DNA of 64,000 nt from Phycisphaerae bacterium (GCA_035275405.1 DATEMU010000013.1:186001-250000); one strand, 5' to 3'. Counted from the first letter of the stretch, positions 16,495 to 25,877 are shown. A program made the numbers and translations. The notes: generated by a model not told the origin, from the sequence alone.

Positions 16495-17541
16495 ATGAGC
16501 CGCGAGCGAATGATCTCCACCGAGCCCGCCTCCGAGCGCGAGGAGCAGACCAACTGGGCCCTCCGCCCCAAGCGACTCGCTGACTGCATCGGCCAGCGCC
16601 AGGTCATCGAGCAGCTTCGCATCGCCCTCGACGCCGCGAAGAAGCGCAAGGAACCCTTGGAGCACGTCCTCCTCGACGGCCCGCCCGGCCTGGGCAAGAC
16701 CACGCTCGCCCACGTCATCGCCGAGGAAATGGGCGTCGCCGACCGCATCCGCGTCACCAGCGGCCCGGCCATCGTCAAGCAGGCCGACCTGATGAGCACG
16801 CTGACCAACCTCGAAACCGGCGATGTCCTCTTTATCGATGAAGTCCATCGCCTCAACACCGTCGTCGAGGAGTTCCTGTATCCGGCCATGGAGGACTTTC
16901 GCGTCGACTACACGATCGAAGGCGGCCTTTCCGGTCGCACCGTTAATTTCCAGCTCAAGCGTTTCACGCTGATCGGCGCGACGACGCGCGCCGGAATGTT
17001 GACGGCGGCGATCCGCGATCGGTTCGGACTGCGCTATCACCTCGATTTCTACGAATCTGACGACCTGCTCGAAATCCTCCGCCGCTCGGCGCATCGACTC
17101 GAAGTAAAGGCCGAGGAAGACGCCCTGCGCATGATCGCCGAACGCTCGCGCGGCACGCCGCGCGTCGCCAACCGCCTCCTCCGCCGCGTTCGCGACTACG
17201 CCCAGGTCCGCGCCGACGGCAAGCTCGGCGTCGGCGTCGTCGAAAAAGCCCTGGCCATCGAGGAAATCGACGGCGTCGGCCTCGACCGGCTCGACCGCGC
17301 GTTCCTCACCGCACTGATTGACGTCTACCACGGCGGCCCGGCGGGCATCGAGGCCCTTGCCGCCACGATGGGCCAATCCCGCGACACGCTCGAAGACATG
17401 GTCGAACCCTTCCTCCTCCAGCGCGCCTTCGTCACCCGCACGCGCCAGGGCCGCTGCGCGACGAGCAAAGCCTACGAGCACCTCGGGATTACGCCGTCTG
17501 CCGATTGCAATGCGATGAACGCCAGCCTTTTCAACTCATAA
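16495..17541 (+). CDS. ruvB: Holliday junction branch migration ATPase RuvB
   Basis: AAA+ motor that drives branch migration with RuvA. Seen are Walker A GPPGLGKTTL, Walker B FIDEVHRL, the sensor region IGATTRAGMLTAAIRDRFGL and the C-terminal winged-helix domain ending in FVTRTRQGR. Length (348) is typical. Start ATG 16495 follows a GGGGGGA stretch that can serve as ribosome site. It completes a ruvC-ruvA-ruvB run. Confidence 0.95.
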   Translation: MSRERMISTEPASEREEQTNWALRPKRLADCIGQRQVIEQLRIALDAAKKRKEPLEHVLLDGPPGLGKTTLAHVIAEEMGVADRIRVTSGPAIVKQADLMSTLTNLETGDVLFIDEVHRLNTVVEEFLYPAMEDFRVDYTIEGGLSGRTVNFQLKRFTLIGATTRAGMLTAAIRDRFGLRYHLDFYESDDLLEILRRSAHRLEVKAEEDALRMIAERSRGTPRVANRLLRRVRDYAQVRADGKLGVGVVEKALAIEEIDGVGLDRLDRAFLTALIDVYHGGPAGIEALAATMGQSRDTLEDMVEPFLLQRAFVTRTRQGRCATSKAYEHLGITPSADCNAMNASLFNS

Positions 17542-17676
17542 CATCTGCCATCGTGTGGGCCGGTGAGGCGTATGCAGGCTCGACGAACCGGAACCTACTG
17601 TGGTTTAACGAATTGCGGGTTTTGCGACACTCGGGGACGCCGAATAATCAACTGGCAGGCTTTTAGTGGTTTGGCT

Positions 17677-17692
17677 TGGCACGCTTTTTGCT
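17677..17692 (+). promoter_or_regulatory. Sigma-54 (-24/-12) promoter
   Basis: TGGCACG, four bases, TTGCT is a full match to the sigma-54 consensus with the correct GG-GC spacing. It lies about 150 bases before the PEP-CTERM protein gene on the same strand and after the ruvB stop. Confidence 0.7.
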
Positions 17693-17715
17693 AGGGAGCT
17701 CTCATAAGTTCTTTC

Positions 17716-17765
17716 TGACTAGCCAAGCAAGAGTCAAAACTGACTAGCCAAGCAAGAGTCAAAAC
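17716..17765. repeat. 25-bp perfect tandem duplication in the leader of the PEP-CTERM gene
   Basis: Two exact adjacent copies (17716-17740 and 17741-17765), each beginning TGACTAGCCAAGCAAG, lie just after the sigma-54 promoter. The copies would fall in the 5' untranslated leader. Confidence 0.9.
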
Positions 17766-17827
17766 AAAGGAGAGCTTAGAGATAGGCGCTCGGCCGAGAG
17801 AAGCCGGAAACATCGGGAGCGTGGTCT

Positions 17828-19021
17828 ATGAGCATGGCAATTTGCACATTTTTCGTCGTAGCATCACTTTGCCCAGCGATGTCGGCAGACGATTTCAAAA
17901 TATCGCCGGACGAGACGAATCCCTACTTTGGGGCCGCCCGTGCCGCTGCTGGTTCACCATCCTTCATGGGCCTGGGCTCCCTGCCCGGTGGCTACTCCAG
18001 TTCGGCGCTCGGTATCTCCGGCGACGGCTCTACCGTTGTTGGGTACGGTAGGTTCGCATCAGATGGTTTCGAAGCTTTCCGATGGACGAGCGACGGGGGC
18101 ATGCTGGGCTTGGGCGACTTACCGGGTGGTGAATTTAGCAGTGTGGCATACAGCACCTCCAGCGACGGCCTCGCGATTGTTGGAGAAAGCAGATCCGCGA
18201 CAGGTTCCGAAGCGTTCCTATGGACCAGCGGTACCGGCATGATAGGTCTTGGCGATGTGCCGGGTGGAGCCACTTCAAGTGATGCATACGGCATTTCCGC
18301 GGATGGTCTCGTGGTTGTTGGTAAATGTACTTCGGCGTCCGGTGGCGAAGCCTTTCGCTGGACCAGCGGCGGCGGCATGATTGGCCTGGGTGATTTGCCG
18401 GGTGGTCGGGTCTCCGCTACCGCACACGCTGTCTCGGGCGACGGTGCAGTGGTCGTTGGAACTGGTGACTCTGCACTCGGCCTGGAGGCTTTTCGTTGGA
18501 CGAACGACGGCGGAATGGCGGGTCTGGGCGATCTGCCGGGCGCTGGCTTTAACAGTGTGGCGTTTGATACCTCAGGCGATGGCTCCGTCGTTGTTGGATG
18601 GGGTTCCTCTGCATTCGCTTTCACGGCCGAGGCCTTTCGCTGGACCAGCGGCGATGGCATGGTTGCCTTGGGTGAATTGCCGGGTGGTACCGCCCTAAGT
18701 AAAGCCTACGGCACATCCGGCGATGGCTCAGTTGTTGTTGGAGAGAGTATTTCGGCGGCCGGTCAGGAGGCATTTATCTGGGACAGTACAAACGGAATGC
18801 GCAGCCTTCGCTCCGTGTTGACAAATGACTTCGGATTGGACCTCACCGGGTGGATTCTGGCGGAGGCGCGAGACGTGTCGGCCGATGGTTTGACGATCGT
18901 CGGGTGGGGGACCGATCCGGCCGGCGCTACTGACGCGTGGGTGGCGCACATCCCCGAGCCGGCCACGGCGCTGCTGCTCCTGCTCGCCGCCTCGCTGGCA
19001 CGACGCACACGCCGACATTAA
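17828..19021 (+). CDS. HAF-repeat exported protein with PEP-CTERM anchor
   Basis: A 397-residue protein with an N-terminal signal peptide (MSMAICTFFVVASL to about residue 20). It has a series of about 48-residue repeats built on AFRWT..GGM.GLGDLPGG...S.A...S.DG..VVG, i.e. HAF-type repeats predicted to form a beta-propeller. The C-terminus IPEPATALLLLLAASLARR..RRH is a PEP-CTERM sorting signal (PEP motif, hydrophobic helix, basic tail), normally processed by an exosortase, which is not in this window. Expression is probably driven by the sigma-54 promoter upstream. Its role at the cell surface or in extracellular matrix is inferred only. Confidence 0.88.
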   Translation: MSMAICTFFVVASLCPAMSADDFKISPDETNPYFGAARAAAGSPSFMGLGSLPGGYSSSALGISGDGSTVVGYGRFASDGFEAFRWTSDGGMLGLGDLPGGEFSSVAYSTSSDGLAIVGESRSATGSEAFLWTSGTGMIGLGDVPGGATSSDAYGISADGLVVVGKCTSASGGEAFRWTSGGGMIGLGDLPGGRVSATAHAVSGDGAVVVGTGDSALGLEAFRWTNDGGMAGLGDLPGAGFNSVAFDTSGDGSVVVGWGSSAFAFTAEAFRWTSGDGMVALGELPGGTALSKAYGTSGDGSVVVGESISAAGQEAFIWDSTNGMRSLRSVLTNDFGLDLTGWILAEARDVSADGLTIVGWGTDPAGATDAWVAHIPEPATALLLLLAASLARRTRRH

Positions 19022-19087
19022 TCTCTGCCTGCTAATCAGTCCGCGATCGAACGACAGAGTGCCGTTTACTCAATTGGAGACCTTCCA

Positions 19088-20050
19088 ATGAATAATCGTC
19101 TTTCCCGTCGAGACGTTCTCAAGACCATCGCCGGGGCCGCCGCAGCTTCTTTCTTCGACCTGCCTACCCTGCAAGCCGCGCCCAAGGAGACCCCGCAATC
19201 CTTCCGCTTCGTCCACCTCACCGACATTCACGTCCAGCGCGAGCGCCATGGTCACGAAGGTTTCGCCAAGGCCCTCAAGGCCGTCGAAGCGTTGAAGCCT
19301 CGCCCCGATTTCATCCTCACCGGCGGCGACCTCGTCTTCGACGTTCTCGAAGTTCCGCACGAACGCGCCACGATGCTCTTCGACCTCTACCAGAAAGTCA
19401 TCGCCGACAACACCTCGCTCAAAGTCTACAACACCATCGGCAACCACGACGTTTTCGGCTGGCATCCCCAATCCGGCATCTCCCCCAAAACCGCCGGCTA
19501 CGGCAAGGCCCTCGTCAAGGACAAATTGCAGCTGAACGAAATCTACCACGCCTTCGAGCACAAAGGCTGGCGATTCTTCTGCCTCGACAACATCCTGCCC
19601 GGCGGTGACGAACGCTACCCCTACCTTGGCGGGCTCGACCCCGTGCAGTTCGACTGGTTCAAAGCAGAATTGCAGAAGACCGACCCCAAAACGCCGATCG
19701 TCACCTGCGAACACATCCCGCTGATCACCGTTACCGGCTTCGGCCACGATGACCTGCACGAGGACAAACACTGGCGATTCAACGACGCCCTCGTCTGCGG
19801 CGATACCGCCCAGCGCCTCCCGCTCCTGCGCACGCGCAACGTTTGCCTCGCCCTCTCTGGCCACATTCACGAACGCGACCGCGTCGACTATTGGGGCACG
19901 ACCTTCATCAACGACGGCGCTGTTTGCGGCGGATGGTGGAAGGGCCCGCACCGCGGCATCCCCGAAGGCTTCGGCATCTTCGACCTCCGCGCTGACGGCA
20001 CGTTCGATTACCGCTACCACGAATACGGTTGGAAACCCCAGCCCGACTGA
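19088..20050 (+). CDS. Tat-exported metallophosphoesterase
   Basis: The N-terminus MNNRLSRRDVLKTIAGAAAA is a twin-arginine signal. The calcineurin-like core shows the metal ligands in order: HLTDIHV, GGDLVFD, GNHDVF, CEHIPL and LSGHIHERD. Length is 320. The substrate cannot be told from sequence; relatives act on phosphodiesters, phosphomonoesters or nucleotides in the periplasm. It is co-directional with the PEP-CTERM gene, 66 bases downstream, with no clear terminator between. Confidence 0.88.
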   Translation: MNNRLSRRDVLKTIAGAAAASFFDLPTLQAAPKETPQSFRFVHLTDIHVQRERHGHEGFAKALKAVEALKPRPDFILTGGDLVFDVLEVPHERATMLFDLYQKVIADNTSLKVYNTIGNHDVFGWHPQSGISPKTAGYGKALVKDKLQLNEIYHAFEHKGWRFFCLDNILPGGDERYPYLGGLDPVQFDWFKAELQKTDPKTPIVTCEHIPLITVTGFGHDDLHEDKHWRFNDALVCGDTAQRLPLLRTRNVCLALSGHIHERDRVDYWGTTFINDGAVCGGWWKGPHRGIPEGFGIFDLRADGTFDYRYHEYGWKPQPD

Positions 20051-20097
20051 ATAGGGTGGCACAGTCTCGCAGCAGCAGGCCGGGCATCCGCGGGAAT

Positions 20098-21327
20098 CTA
20101 GACTGGCTCTGGCAGAAACTCCGCCATCACCCGGTTCGCCACCAGCATCCCCCGCCGCGTCAATCGAATCGTCCGCTCATCCGCAGCCAACAATCCGAGC
20201 GATGAAAACTCTTTAATCCGCTCTGCGAACAACTCCCCCGCATCCAACCCTGTCTGCTCCCGAAACCGCGCCCGATCGATCCCCTCCGTCAGCCGCAGCA
20301 TCTGCACCGCCGTCTCGCCCGCACGGCCCTGCGGCGAAAGCGCCTCGCACTCCGCCACAACCGCCGCCGGGTCACTCCGCATCCCCTCCACATACCTCCG
20401 CACATCCGCCACATTTTTCTGCCGCACGCCATCCAGATACGACACCGCCGACGGCCCGATCCCCAGATACTCCCGGTTCTCCCAGTAGATCATGTTCGCC
20501 CGGCACCGCCGCCCGGCCCGCGCGAAGTTGCTCACCTCGTAATGCTCGAACCCCGCCGCCGTCAACAACTCGATCGTGCAATCAAACATGTCGGCCTCAA
20601 CGTCCTCGTCGCTTGGAATGACCCGCCCCTCATTCCTTAACTTCGTTAGAGACGTTCCCGGCTCGTACATGAGGGCATAACATGACAGGTGCTCCGTGCC
20701 CACGTCGATCGCCCGCGCCAGCGTCGCCTTCCAGGACGCCATCGTCTGTCCGGGAATCGCGTAGATCAGATCAAGATTGATGTTGTCGAAACCGCTGGCC
20801 CGCGCCGCCGCCACGGACTCGAAGATATGCCGCGGATCATGGATCCGCTCCAGCACCTTCAACTCGTCCGGATTAAACGACTGCGCCCCAAACGACACCC
20901 GCGTTACCCCGTGGCGCTTCAACAGCCCCAGCTTCAACTCATCCGTGCTCGACGGGTTCGCTTCCACCGTAAATTCCGCGACGCCCCCGGCCCGGCGCGA
21001 TATTTCTGAAAGGAGCCGCTCCAACGCCGGTCCCGGCAGTACCGTCGGCGTCCCCCCTCCGATAAACACCGTCTCCACCGTCCGCCCAGGATCGCGCCGC
21101 CGCAGCTCGTCGACCACGGCCCCCACCAGATCGTCGATCAGCCCCGGGATCGTCGGCAGCGAATAGAAATCACAATACCCGCACTTCGTCGTGCAAAAAG
21201 GCAGATGGACATACCACCCAATCGGCCGGTCGGTCGGGCTGTTGCCGCCCTCGGCGGATTTACCTGTTGGAGAGCAGCCGCCTTCGGCTGCTGGCTCGGC
21301 GGGTCGTTGCATCGCTGGACCGGACAT
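20098..21327 (-). CDS. hemW: Radical SAM protein HemW (heme chaperone, coproporphyrinogen oxidase-like)
   Basis: The radical SAM cluster motif is CTTKCGYC, within YVHLPFCTTKCGYCDFYS. The SAM-binding FIGGGTPTVL, the ANPSS strand and the C-terminal HemN-like domain follow. CxxxCxYC followed directly by D and F is the HemW rather than HemN pattern, so a role in heme trafficking is more likely than oxidation of coproporphyrinogen. The first 36 or so residues are a low-complexity extension coded by hairpin repeats (a doubled SAEGG.SPT pattern); the true start may be downstream. It is convergent with the phosphoesterase gene and divergent from the FHA gene. Confidence 0.88.
   Translation of the reverse strand: MSGPAMQRPAEPAAEGGCSPTGKSAEGGNSPTDRPIGWYVHLPFCTTKCGYCDFYSLPTIPGLIDDLVGAVVDELRRRDPGRTVETVFIGGGTPTVLPGPALERLLSEISRRAGGVAEFTVEANPSSTDELKLGLLKRHGVTRVSFGAQSFNPDELKVLERIHDPRHIFESVAAARASGFDNINLDLIYAIPGQTMASWKATLARAIDVGTEHLSCYALMYEPGTSLTKLRNEGRVIPSDEDVEADMFDCTIELLTAAGFEHYEVSNFARAGRRCRANMIYWENREYLGIGPSAVSYLDGVRQKNVADVRRYVEGMRSDPAAVVAECEALSPQGRAGETAVQMLRLTEGIDRARFREQTGLDAGELFAERIKEFSSLGLLAADERTIRLTRRGMLVANRVMAEFLPEPV
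21273..21292. repeat. Hairpin repeat in the 5' end of hemW
   Basis: AGCAGCCG, CCTT, CGGCTGCT form a perfect 8-bp stem. A related but shorter hairpin (CCGCC, CTC, GGCGG) lies at 21245-21257. Together they code for the doubled SAEGG.SPT segment in the HemW N-terminal extension. Confidence 0.7.
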
Positions 21328-21348
21328 GGTGAAATGTTACCGGCCCCG

Positions 21349-21368
21349 CCGCACTCGCGGGAGTGCGG
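21349..21368. repeat. Hairpin in the divergent hemW-FHA gap
   Basis: CCGCACTC, GCGG, GAGTGCGG form an 8-bp perfect stem between two divergently read genes. A terminator is not expected there, so it is most likely another REP-like element. Confidence 0.6.
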
Positions 21369-21486
21369 GGAAGGCGGTCGGCTTGATAATCCGGCGGTTT
21401 TCCGTTAGATTTGAGGCATGGCGGCCAGCGCAAAGGAACATTCAGCCTCCGTACGGCTGCCCTCCTCGCCGTTTCAAGAGACGCAC

Positions 21487-22050
21487 ATGAAGGTCGCCCT
21501 CGTCACGTTCACTCGTAAAGGCGCGCTCAAGGAATTCGCCATCGGCGACCGTTCGCAGGTCATCGGTCGAAGCCCCGAGACCGACATCCGCATCCCCGTC
21601 AGCGACGTCTCCCGCTCGCATTGCCAAATCTCCGTCAGCGGCAAGAAGGTCATGGTTCGTGACCTGGGCAGCAGCAACGGAACCTTTGTCAACGACCAGA
21701 AAGTCTCCGATGCCGTCCTGAAGCCGGGTGATCGCATCCGCGTCGGACCGGTTCAGTTCACGGTGCAGATCGACGGGGTGCCCGCAAAGATCGCTCCGCC
21801 TCCCCCCGGCGCCTCGGTTGCCAAGGCTCCGCCCGAAGCGACCACGCGTATCGGCGCGCCCGCCGCGGCCGACACCGGCTCCGAAGAACTCGACCTCGAC
21901 CAGCTCGAGGAACTCGACTCAGAGGACCTCAGTGATTTCGACATCGACGACATCGCCGGCTCCTCCGGCGTCATCGACGAAATCGAGAACCTCGAAGAGA
22001 TCGCCGAAGACGATCTCATCCCCGACGACGACTCCAAGAACACAAAGTAG
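21487..22050 (+). CDS. FHA-domain protein with acidic C-terminus
   Basis: The forkhead-associated fold (about 20-95) has the phosphothreonine-binding residues in GRSPETDIRI, SRSHCQI and LGSSNGTFVN. After a Pro-rich linker the last 60 residues are strongly acidic (DLDQLEELDSEDLSDFD) and probably unstructured. Start ATG 21487 is preferred over an upstream ATG at 21418: the FHA strand begins right after it (MKVALVTF) and an AAGAG ribosome site lies 8 bases ahead. It probably reads phosphorylation by Hanks-type kinases such as the one at 49519; that partner is inferred. Confidence 0.85.
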   Translation: MKVALVTFTRKGALKEFAIGDRSQVIGRSPETDIRIPVSDVSRSHCQISVSGKKVMVRDLGSSNGTFVNDQKVSDAVLKPGDRIRVGPVQFTVQIDGVPAKIAPPPPGASVAKAPPEATTRIGAPAAADTGSEELDLDQLEELDSEDLSDFDIDDIAGSSGVIDEIENLEEIAEDDLIPDDDSKNTK

Positions 22051-22059
22051 GCGACGGAC

Positions 22060-22395
22060 TTAGTGGCGAGCATGATTCAGCGCTCCCATTCGTTTGCGCA
22101 GTGCGTGATTGCCGTGGTGCGCGCCCGCCAGCCGGCGCGATCGCCGCCCAACCCTTCTGGTCCGGCGCCCCACATTTCGCGACGAGCTGCCCGCGATCAG
22201 CGGCCGGCTGCGGAACAGTTGCACCAGTATCGGCACCGTCGACGCCGCGCCCACCAGGAACAGCGACCACCCCGCGGCACGCCGCTTGTCCGCCACAATA
22301 CGATCACCCAACAGCAGCCCCAGTCCCGCCCCCAACGCGGCTCGCGTCCCTGAGATGATCGCCAATTCCGGGATGGACAATGGATAGCGACGCAT
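22060..22395 (-). CDS. Small conserved membrane protein
   Basis: The start at 22395 gives MRRYPLSIPELAIISGTRAA, followed by a Gly/Ala/Leu-rich helix (GAGLGLLLGDRI) and a second helix (AAGWSLFLVGAASTVPILVQ). The tail is basic. The PELALIAGTR-type opening is one I recall from small uncharacterised membrane proteins. Upstream in-frame codons to 22476 look non-conserved. The last 45 residues are Arg-rich and may be poorly conserved. Confidence 0.55.
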   Translation of the reverse strand: MRRYPLSIPELAIISGTRAALGAGLGLLLGDRIVADKRRAAGWSLFLVGAASTVPILVQLFRSRPLIAGSSSRNVGRRTRRVGRRSRRLAGAHHGNHALRKRMGALNHARH

Positions 22396-22447
22396 GTGTG
22401 TATCCTCACTTTCCGTACGGCCACAAATTCTTCGAACACCTGTTTCT

Positions 22448-22954
22448 TCACCGTCTACGTTCGTACGTCCCCACATAATCCGCCTCGGTCAGAACATGCC
22501 CGCGCATCGCCCGTTGCAACTCGTCCGCCCGGCACCCCGCGCCGATGTTCAGCTTGGTATCCAGTGCGTAAAGGCGGAAGTGATAGTGATGGACACCGTG
22601 CCCCCTCGGCGGCGCCGGTCCCCCGTATCCCAACTTCCCGAAATCGTTGCGACCCTGCATCATCCCCGCCGGCGATTCCACCCGCGCCGTCGGCAACAAT
22701 GCCTCCTTTAGTCCATCCGCGTCGGTCGGTATCTTGTACGCCAGCCAATGCACGAACGGCCGGTCCCGCGGCGCATCCGGGTCTTCGACGATGATCACCA
22801 ATTCCGCGGCAATCTCCGGAACTCCCGTCCATTTCAGCGCCGGCGACACGTCGAGACCGTCCGCCGTGAATCGATCCGGAATCGCCCCGCCATCTGCGAA
22901 TCCGGCGACTTCAAAGCCCATGTGCTTTTCCGTCAGCGTCCCTTTCATGCCCAC
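22448..22954 (-). CDS. YbhB/YbcL-type PEBP (Raf kinase inhibitor-like) protein
   Basis: A 168-residue protein with the phosphatidylethanolamine-binding motifs: DVSPALKW, VEDPDAPR..PFVHW and GYGGPAPPRGHGVHHYHFRL. No signal peptide, so probably cytoplasmic. Ligands of bacterial members are mostly unknown. Start ATG 22954 is the only good one. Confidence 0.9.
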   Translation of the reverse strand: MGMKGTLTEKHMGFEVAGFADGGAIPDRFTADGLDVSPALKWTGVPEIAAELVIIVEDPDAPRDRPFVHWLAYKIPTDADGLKEALLPTARVESPAGMMQGRNDFGKLGYGGPAPPRGHGVHHYHFRLYALDTKLNIGAGCRADELQRAMRGHVLTEADYVGTYERRR

Positions 22955-23250
22955 ACCTCGTCCGACGAGGGGATGCTAGGGACGCACCGATGACGCCGAA
23001 CTTAATCCCGTATTAAAAATCGCTCATAGTGCCTCCCCTTTGCTGCGCCGTGGGGCCGAGGTCATTGTCCGGCGCCGCGAGAAGCCTCGGCGAATTTACG
23101 ACTTTGAGACTCGCAACGAACCGTCCAAGCTCCGTTTTTGATCGCCGGGGCGCGCCTTGTTTGCGAGCGCGAGCCGTCCAAAGCCGGTCGGCGACTTCCG
23201 CCGATAGTCCCATTAGAGCCTGGGTCTTTTCCCTTCGCGGGTATAAGCGG
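22955..23250. other. Leader region before the pseudopilin gene
   Basis: About 300 bases without a convincing gene. Several GC-rich inverted segments are present (for example GGTCGGCGACTTCCGCC near 23190) and could form a structured leader. I could not match it to a known riboswitch. Confidence 0.3.
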
Positions 23251-23709
23251 ATGCTTACGCACGGCGCACGTCGAGAGGTACGCCATCATGCCGTTTGGCG
23301 GGCGCGGTCATTCACGCTCGTTGAGCTGCTGATTGTCGTGGTGATCCTGGGCATTCTCGCCGCGCTCGTCATCCCCCAATTCTCCGACGCCACCGCCGAT
23401 ACCAAGCTCAGCACGCTCATCAGCCAACTGGAAATAGTACGTAAGCAGATCGAGACCTATCGACTCCAGCACAATGGCGCCGTTCCGACCTTCGCCCAGT
23501 TTGAAGCGCAGATGACCGGCATGACCAACCCGGACGGCAGCCTGGGCGGCTCACCCACACTGGGTCCTTTTCTCAACAAGATCCCGATCAACCCCTTCAC
23601 CGACGCCGATGACCTGGGCACCGGTTCATGCGGATCGAGTTCGTGGTTCTACGATGAAATCACGGGCGAATTCAGGGCTAATTGCCACGGCCCGCACTGC
23701 CCGCTGTAG
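23251..23709 (+). CDS. Type II secretion/type IV pilus-like pseudopilin
   Basis: The class III signal is SFTLVELLIVVVILGILAAL with the essential Glu at +5; the -1 residue is Ser rather than the common Gly. The following IPQFSDATADTKLSTLISQL and short GspG-like beta region end at residue 152. ATG 23251 gives a leader of about 20 basic residues, the usual form; the frame is open further upstream, but that part looks non-coding. Prepilin peptidase would be encoded elsewhere. Confidence 0.8.
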   Translation: MLTHGARREVRHHAVWRARSFTLVELLIVVVILGILAALVIPQFSDATADTKLSTLISQLEIVRKQIETYRLQHNGAVPTFAQFEAQMTGMTNPDGSLGGSPTLGPFLNKIPINPFTDADDLGTGSCGSSSWFYDEITGEFRANCHGPHCPL

Positions 23710-23821
23710 CGCGGCTTCTGCCTCAATTGATATAGGACTCCGCTGATATTCGCGGCGCCGCCATCTCAAGATCGCTCGCCAATCGCTCGATGTTCCTGAC
23801 GGACCTTATAAGGAACTGCCC

Positions 23822-24178
23822 ATGTCCGCCGCGATGCCCGATCCACAACCCGCCGGCGACGAGCCGCTTTTCTCGACGCTCCTCGCCCAGAGCCCGCAGC
23901 TTGGGGACGTGGTCGAAGACTTTGTCCGCATTCTGCCGATCCGCATGGCTGCGATTGAGAACGCCATGCGGTCTGGCGCCTACGACCAGGTCCGCGCCAT
24001 CGCCCGCGACCTCGGCGATCGCGGCGACTCCTGCGGTTACGTCGCCCTCCGCGACCACTCCGCCCAGATCGAACAGGCCGCCAATGACCACGTCGCCGAC
24101 GCCCTCTCCGCCAAGCTCGACGAACTCCGCGACCTCGTCACCCGCATCCAGGCCGGTCTCCAACGCACCGACGAGTAG
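23822..24178 (+). CDS. Degenerate HPt-like helical protein
   Basis: A 118-residue four-helix protein whose middle, VRAIARDLGDRGDSCGY, aligns by eye with the HPt phosphoacceptor helix (consensus LAHxLKGxxxxxG). The phosphorylated His is Arg and the following Lys is Asp. It is therefore predicted not to accept phosphate and may be a scaffold or a sequestering partner of a receiver domain. The assignment rests on spacing and helix pattern, so another helical fold is possible. Start ATG 23822. Confidence 0.6.
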   Translation: MSAAMPDPQPAGDEPLFSTLLAQSPQLGDVVEDFVRILPIRMAAIENAMRSGAYDQVRAIARDLGDRGDSCGYVALRDHSAQIEQAANDHVADALSAKLDELRDLVTRIQAGLQRTDE

Positions 24179-24191
24179 CCGACTTCCTTCT

Positions 24192-24212
24192 CTGTCCCCT
24201 GTTCCCTTTCTG
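24192..24212. repeat. Short degenerate heptamer run before the prenyltransferase gene
   Basis: CTGTCCC, CTGTTCC, CTTTCTG: three imperfect 7-base units in the 48-base gap. Weak on its own; noted because the period matches the other arrays. Confidence 0.4.
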
Positions 24213-24226
24213 CTTAGAATCCCCGC

Positions 24227-25126
<900 letters not shown>

Positions 25127-25139
25127 TAGGGGGTTGGCA

Positions 25140-25265
25140 CGGTCTGGCAGCAGCCAGGCCGTGGTTACTGCGTTCGCAATCATGGCATCGCTCCGTCCCG
25201 GCTCGGCGGGACGCCACATTCGGGGCTGCGTTGCGGCGTCACGGTCTGGCAGCAGCCAGACCGTG
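25140..25265. repeat. Two REP-like hairpins after the prenyltransferase gene
   Basis: CACGGTCTGG, CAGCAG, CCAGACCGTG (25240-25265) is a perfect 10-bp stem. A copy with one changed base lies at 25140-25165, and a degenerate one lies near 20058. Between the first two is a further hairpin, CGTCCCG/CGGGACG. The pair fills the gap before the next gene. Confidence 0.8.
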
Positions 25266-25338
25266 CCACCCGCTACCTCGCGTTGCCCCTTTCCCCTGGC
25301 CCGGTTAGACTTCGTGGCTCGGAATTGCGGCAAAGATC

Positions 25339-25761
25339 ATGACGAGTAAACTGCCCTACACCACGATCTCCGTCCTCGCCTCGCTGGCCCTCGCCGGCGG
25401 ACCGGCCGCCTGGGCCGCGCAGGCCGAGTCGATGGAGCGCCTCGCCCGCAAAGACGCCGAATCAAAGAAACGCACCCGCGCGGCGACGCCGGACGCCTCT
25501 CCCGATGGCCGCCCGGACCAAAAGTCGCCCGACGAAAAGCCGGATGCCTCGTCCGCCGGTCTCGTCGCCCCCAGTGCTGCCAAGCCCGCCGATACCGATT
25601 CCTCCAGCCTCAACTTGTGCCTCTCCTCGAATAACGTCGACATTCCGGCCGCCGCGCTGCGGCCGTCGGGCGACGCGCCGCCGCCTTGCGAATTGAAGGC
25701 ATCGCTGCATCGCCCATCCTATCAAGCGCACGCCCCGCCCCTTCAATCGAATTCGTTTTGA
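25339..25761 (+). CDS. Hypothetical exported low-complexity protein
   Basis: A signal peptide (MTSKLPYTTISVLASLALAGGPAAWA) precedes a charged, Pro/Ser/Asp-rich chain with two Cys. There is no recognisable domain. It ends about 115 bases before secDF. It could be a genuine small exported protein or a poorly conserved frame; composition matches its neighbours. Confidence 0.5.
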   Translation: MTSKLPYTTISVLASLALAGGPAAWAAQAESMERLARKDAESKKRTRAATPDASPDGRPDQKSPDEKPDASSAGLVAPSAAKPADTDSSSLNLCLSSNNVDIPAAALRPSGDAPPPCELKASLHRPSYQAHAPPLQSNSF

Positions 25762-25877
25762 GTGGCCGGACCCCAGCGATCCGCGCCGTCCGTACTGGCA
25801 GGGGCAAGAATCTCGAAAATGGCAATCGGACTTTCCGCCGTGGGCGGATCGTCTTCTGATACAAACGCAGGTGACTT

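Noticed and set aside
23100-23250. Possible cyclic-dinucleotide (GEMM-type) riboswitch before the pseudopilin gene
   Set aside because: A CAAAGCC-like segment and hairpins are present, but the conserved GGCAAAC and tetraloop-receptor parts could not be placed. A covariance-model search would decide.
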